From the NCBI GenBank assembly GCA_965261475.1, contig OZ253454.1:1-64000 (forward strand): DNA of 64,000 bases. The letters are read 5' to 3'. This stretch comes from G965261475 sp965261475 [NCBI: bacterium]. Its GTDB lineage: Bacteria; SAR324; XYD2-FULL-50-16. Below are positions 61,721 to 64,000 of the stretch, piece by piece. Position numbers and translations under genes: made by a program. Below the pieces are notes generated by a model that saw only the letters and a list, made by a program, of their open reading frames with translations, was not told the origin of the DNA and ran no database searches. Numbering within the stretch: the first letter of the stretch is position 1; each line of letters begins with the position of its first letter.

Positions 61721-64000
61721 AATTCGCTTCTACTTTTTGATATTTTTGAGAGTTGAGCTTGAATAGTTTAGTAAAATTAATTTTAAAATTTTCTACTATA
61801 ATATACAAAATAGGTAGCACTACTAGGGTTAGTATAGTAGAGATACCAAGCCCGTAGATAATGGCGTAAGCCATAGGAATCCAAAAGGCACCGCTTGCTG
61901 AGCCAAACTTAATAATTTGAGGGAACTCGTAGAGATTGATATCCATACCCCAAACTACAGGTAGCAAACTGATAATGGTAGTGATTGCTGTGAGTACAAT
62001 TGGTCGCAATCTAGTCATAGCAGCAAGTATTACGGCTTCTTGCAGCTCAATACCTCTGTTTCTTAATTGTCTAATATAATCAATCAAGACAATAGAATTA
62101 TTGACTACAACTCCTGCTAAAGAAACCGTACCAATGCCTCCTAAAATAATACTAAATGGTCTTTGGTGAATAAGTAATCCTGCAATTACTCCCATCAAAC
62201 ATAAAAATACAGAGACAAGTATCAGTATAGGATGAATAAGCGAATTGAATTGACTGACGAGTATTAAGAATATCAAGAAAATAGCAACAATAAAACTTTG
62301 TACTAAGTAGCCTTGCGATTCTTTTCTGTCTTCGTTTTCTCCCGTGTAGCTTAGGTGATAACCTGCTGGAAGTACATAGCCTGCGAGTGTATTTTGGACT
62401 TCTTTGAGGAGGTTAGTTCCAGAGAGTCCCTCAGCAGCGTCGGCGCTGATGGTAATTACTCTTTTTTTATCCACTCTGCGGATTGAGCCAAATGCTGGAC
62501 CTTGCTGAATTTTTGCTATTTCTTGTAAGGTGATGCTTTCTCCGTTAGCGCTAACAAAGTTGAGCTGTTCTAAATCTGTTATTTGTTTTTTGTAGTCGTC
62601 TTTGATACGCACAAGTATATCATATTCCTCGTCACCTATTTTGTAGGTTGAAGCATTAGTGCCTGAGATTGCCGTGCGTAAGATACCACCTACTTGAGCG
62701 GTAGTTAAGCCTAAACGAGATAGTTTTTCCCTATCCAAAATTACGCGCACTTCTGATCTGCGGAGCTCTAGGTCATCTTCTAGATTTATAATTCCTACTA
62801 TTGTTTTTATTTTATTTTGCATATCTAAAGAAATCTCTTTGAGTTTTTGCAAGCTCTTGCCACTGACTTCGATGTTAATAGGTTTGCCCGTCGGGGGTCC
62901 GTCGCTACTTCTTGTCATAGTAACTTGAGCACCTGCTATATTGCCTAAAACTTTTCTAACTTTGGAGACCACAACAGATGGAAAATCTTTCCAGTCTTCC
63001 CATCTTGGAAATGTTAACAAAATATTACTCTTAGAAGGACCGCTATTTGATGTTTCTCCTCCTGCACGAGATTGCCCTACACTAGCAACAATAGATTTTG
63101 TTTGCTCTTTAAATTCTAAAATTCTATTTTCAACTTCTAGTACAATATTGTCTGCTGCATCTAGGGAAATACCAAAAGGAGCTTCTATATTTACTACTGC
63201 TTCTTCTGGTTCTCCTTGAGGAAAAAATTCTGTTCCTAAACCAGATCTTGCAAAAAATACCATAATACCCACCCAAATAAATATTACCAAAGCAATGACT
63301 AACCACCGCCAACGAATACAAAATTCTAAAAGTTTTCTATATTTTTGTAGCAAAGTAAATTTTTGAATGAGTTCTATGTCGTCAATATGACGCACTATTT
63401 TTGGCTTTTTAATTAGTTTGGAACAAATTACGGTATTATAAAACAAGGCTACAAACAATGAGGACGACAAGGTAATTATGAGTGTTAATGGCAGGTACTG
63501 CATAAATTCTCCTATAATTCCCGGCATAAATAGCAGTGGTAAAAAAGCTGCTAGAGTTGTAAGTGTGGAGCTAATCACAGGATAGGCGACCTCTCCTATT
63601 CCTATTTTTGCTGCTTCTTGCCGAGTTTTTCCTCTTTGTACATGTCGGTAAATATTTTCTACAACAACTATAGCGTTATCTACTAGCAGTCCTAGTGATA
63701 AAATCAAGCTAAACAACACAATAAAGTTTAATTCAATACCTACTATAGATAAAATAATAAAACTAACTAGCATAGACAAAGGAATAGCTACGCCTACTAA
63801 AATTGAGTTTTGAAGCCCCATAAATAAAAACAAGGCAATTACCACAAAAAACATTCCCGTATAAATGTTATTTTCTAAATCTGCAATGTTTTGTTTAATT
63901 TCTATGCTTCTGTCGCTCAAAACATCAAAATTCATTTTAGCAAATCTAGTTTGAAAATCATCTAGTATGCTTTTTACTTTATTTGCGACTACCACAATGT
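61710..64000 (-). CDS. RND-family efflux permease, AcrB/HAE1-like (5' partial)
   Basis: About 762 C-terminal residues of a proton-driven tripartite efflux pump subunit. The frame is open to the right edge, and roughly the first 280 residues lie outside the window; the GTG near 63995 is internal. Visible parts are the TM2-TM6 block with the relay motif GLLVDNAIVVVENI in TM4 (the second Asp of AcrB is Asn, common in this group), the large periplasmic loop with FFPQGEPEEAVVNIEAP and the docking region, and a second TM block (FIVAIFLIFLILVSQFNSL ... GIVVNNSIVLIDYIRQLRNRG-type segment ... RLRPIVLTAITTIISLLP). The C-terminus ends in a short basic tail. Substrate is unknown. No membrane-fusion or outer-membrane partner is in the window; they may lie upstream, beyond the right edge. 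Confidence 0.93.
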   Translation of the reverse strand, partial: IVVVANKVKSILDDFQTRFAKMNFDVLSDRSIEIKQNIADLENNIYTGMFFVVIALFLFMGLQNSILVGVAIPLSMLVSFIILSIVGIELNFIVLFSLILSLGLLVDNAIVVVENIYRHVQRGKTRQEAAKIGIGEVAYPVISSTLTTLAAFLPLLFMPGIIGEFMQYLPLTLIITLSSSLFVALFYNTVICSKLIKKPKIVRHIDDIELIQKFTLLQKYRKLLEFCIRWRWLVIALVIFIWVGIMVFFARSGLGTEFFPQGEPEEAVVNIEAPFGISLDAADNIVLEVENRILEFKEQTKSIVASVGQSRAGGETSNSGPSKSNILLTFPRWEDWKDFPSVVVSKVRKVLGNIAGAQVTMTRSSDGPPTGKPINIEVSGKSLQKLKEISLDMQNKIKTIVGIINLEDDLELRRSEVRVILDREKLSRLGLTTAQVGGILRTAISGTNASTYKIGDEEYDILVRIKDDYKKQITDLEQLNFVSANGESITLQEIAKIQQGPAFGSIRRVDKKRVITISADAAEGLSGTNLLKEVQNTLAGYVLPAGYHLSYTGENEDRKESQGYLVQSFIVAIFLIFLILVSQFNSLIHPILILVSVFLCLMGVIAGLLIHQRPFSIILGGIGTVSLAGVVVNNSIVLIDYIRQLRNRGIELQEAVILAAMTRLRPIVLTAITTIISLLPVVWGMDINLYEFPQIIKFGSASGAFWIPMAYAIIYGLGISTILTLVVLPILYIIVENFKINFTKLFKLNSQKYQKVEANFTS

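Overview
The window comes from an AT-rich Gram-negative bacterium. The evidence is a WaaA Kdo transferase, an RND efflux pump, lipoprotein signal peptides, system I cytochrome c maturation and a SPOR-domain protein. I cannot name the phylum. The enlarged IspG and the rarity of clear Shine-Dalgarno sites are clues, but not decisive. I saw no tRNA, rRNA, insertion sequence or CRISPR array, and no gene-free stretch exceeds 300 bases.

Region 1 (1-51088, + strand, about 80% of the window) is a tandem family of six giant, repeat-built lipoprotein genes. Five have their 5' end in the window, and each of these begins with a short lipoprotein signal peptide. The first runs in from beyond the left edge. 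All are assembled from the same parts: a variable number of ~110-residue Calx-beta-type repeats (about 41, 16, 0, 2, 11 and 2 per gene), a D-x-D-G-N-G-L-I-D calcium-loop-like header with a Cys pair, a run of ~25-32-residue GLUG repeats, a W...YPVIT segment, and a ~120-residue C-terminal module with its own Cys pair. Multi-cassette genes repeat the header-GLUG-C-terminal cassette two to four times. Single-base frameshifts at ~12573 and ~46770 break the first and last genes. The repeats show recent block duplications and sequence exchange between genes. Each of the five junctions between family genes carries a TTTAyT...TATAAw promoter-like element, with an A7-A8 tract in its spacer, beginning at the first base after the previous stop codon. 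Together this resembles a size-variable and possibly phase-variable surface lipoprotein system.

Region 2 (51085-51390, - strand) is a small one-helix membrane protein gene that meets the repeat cluster tail to tail.

Region 3 (51521-57601, + strand) is a tightly packed, probable ten-gene operon. Cytochrome c maturation genes (ccmC, a 41-residue ccmD, ccmE, ccmG, ccmH and a short ccmI-like gene) run into phospholipid and rRNA genes: plsY, rsmE, a fused PgsA-like/PssA-like CDP-alcohol phosphatidyltransferase, and plsC. A good sigma-70-type promoter lies at 51521-51549.

Region 4 (57619-61022, - strand) holds waaA, a long-form ispG and a diverged gene with a possible CheW-like fold, probably co-transcribed. 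Divergent from it is a membrane-anchored SPOR protein (61160-61720). Region 5 (61710-64000, - strand) is the C-terminal three quarters of an RND efflux permease cut by the right edge.
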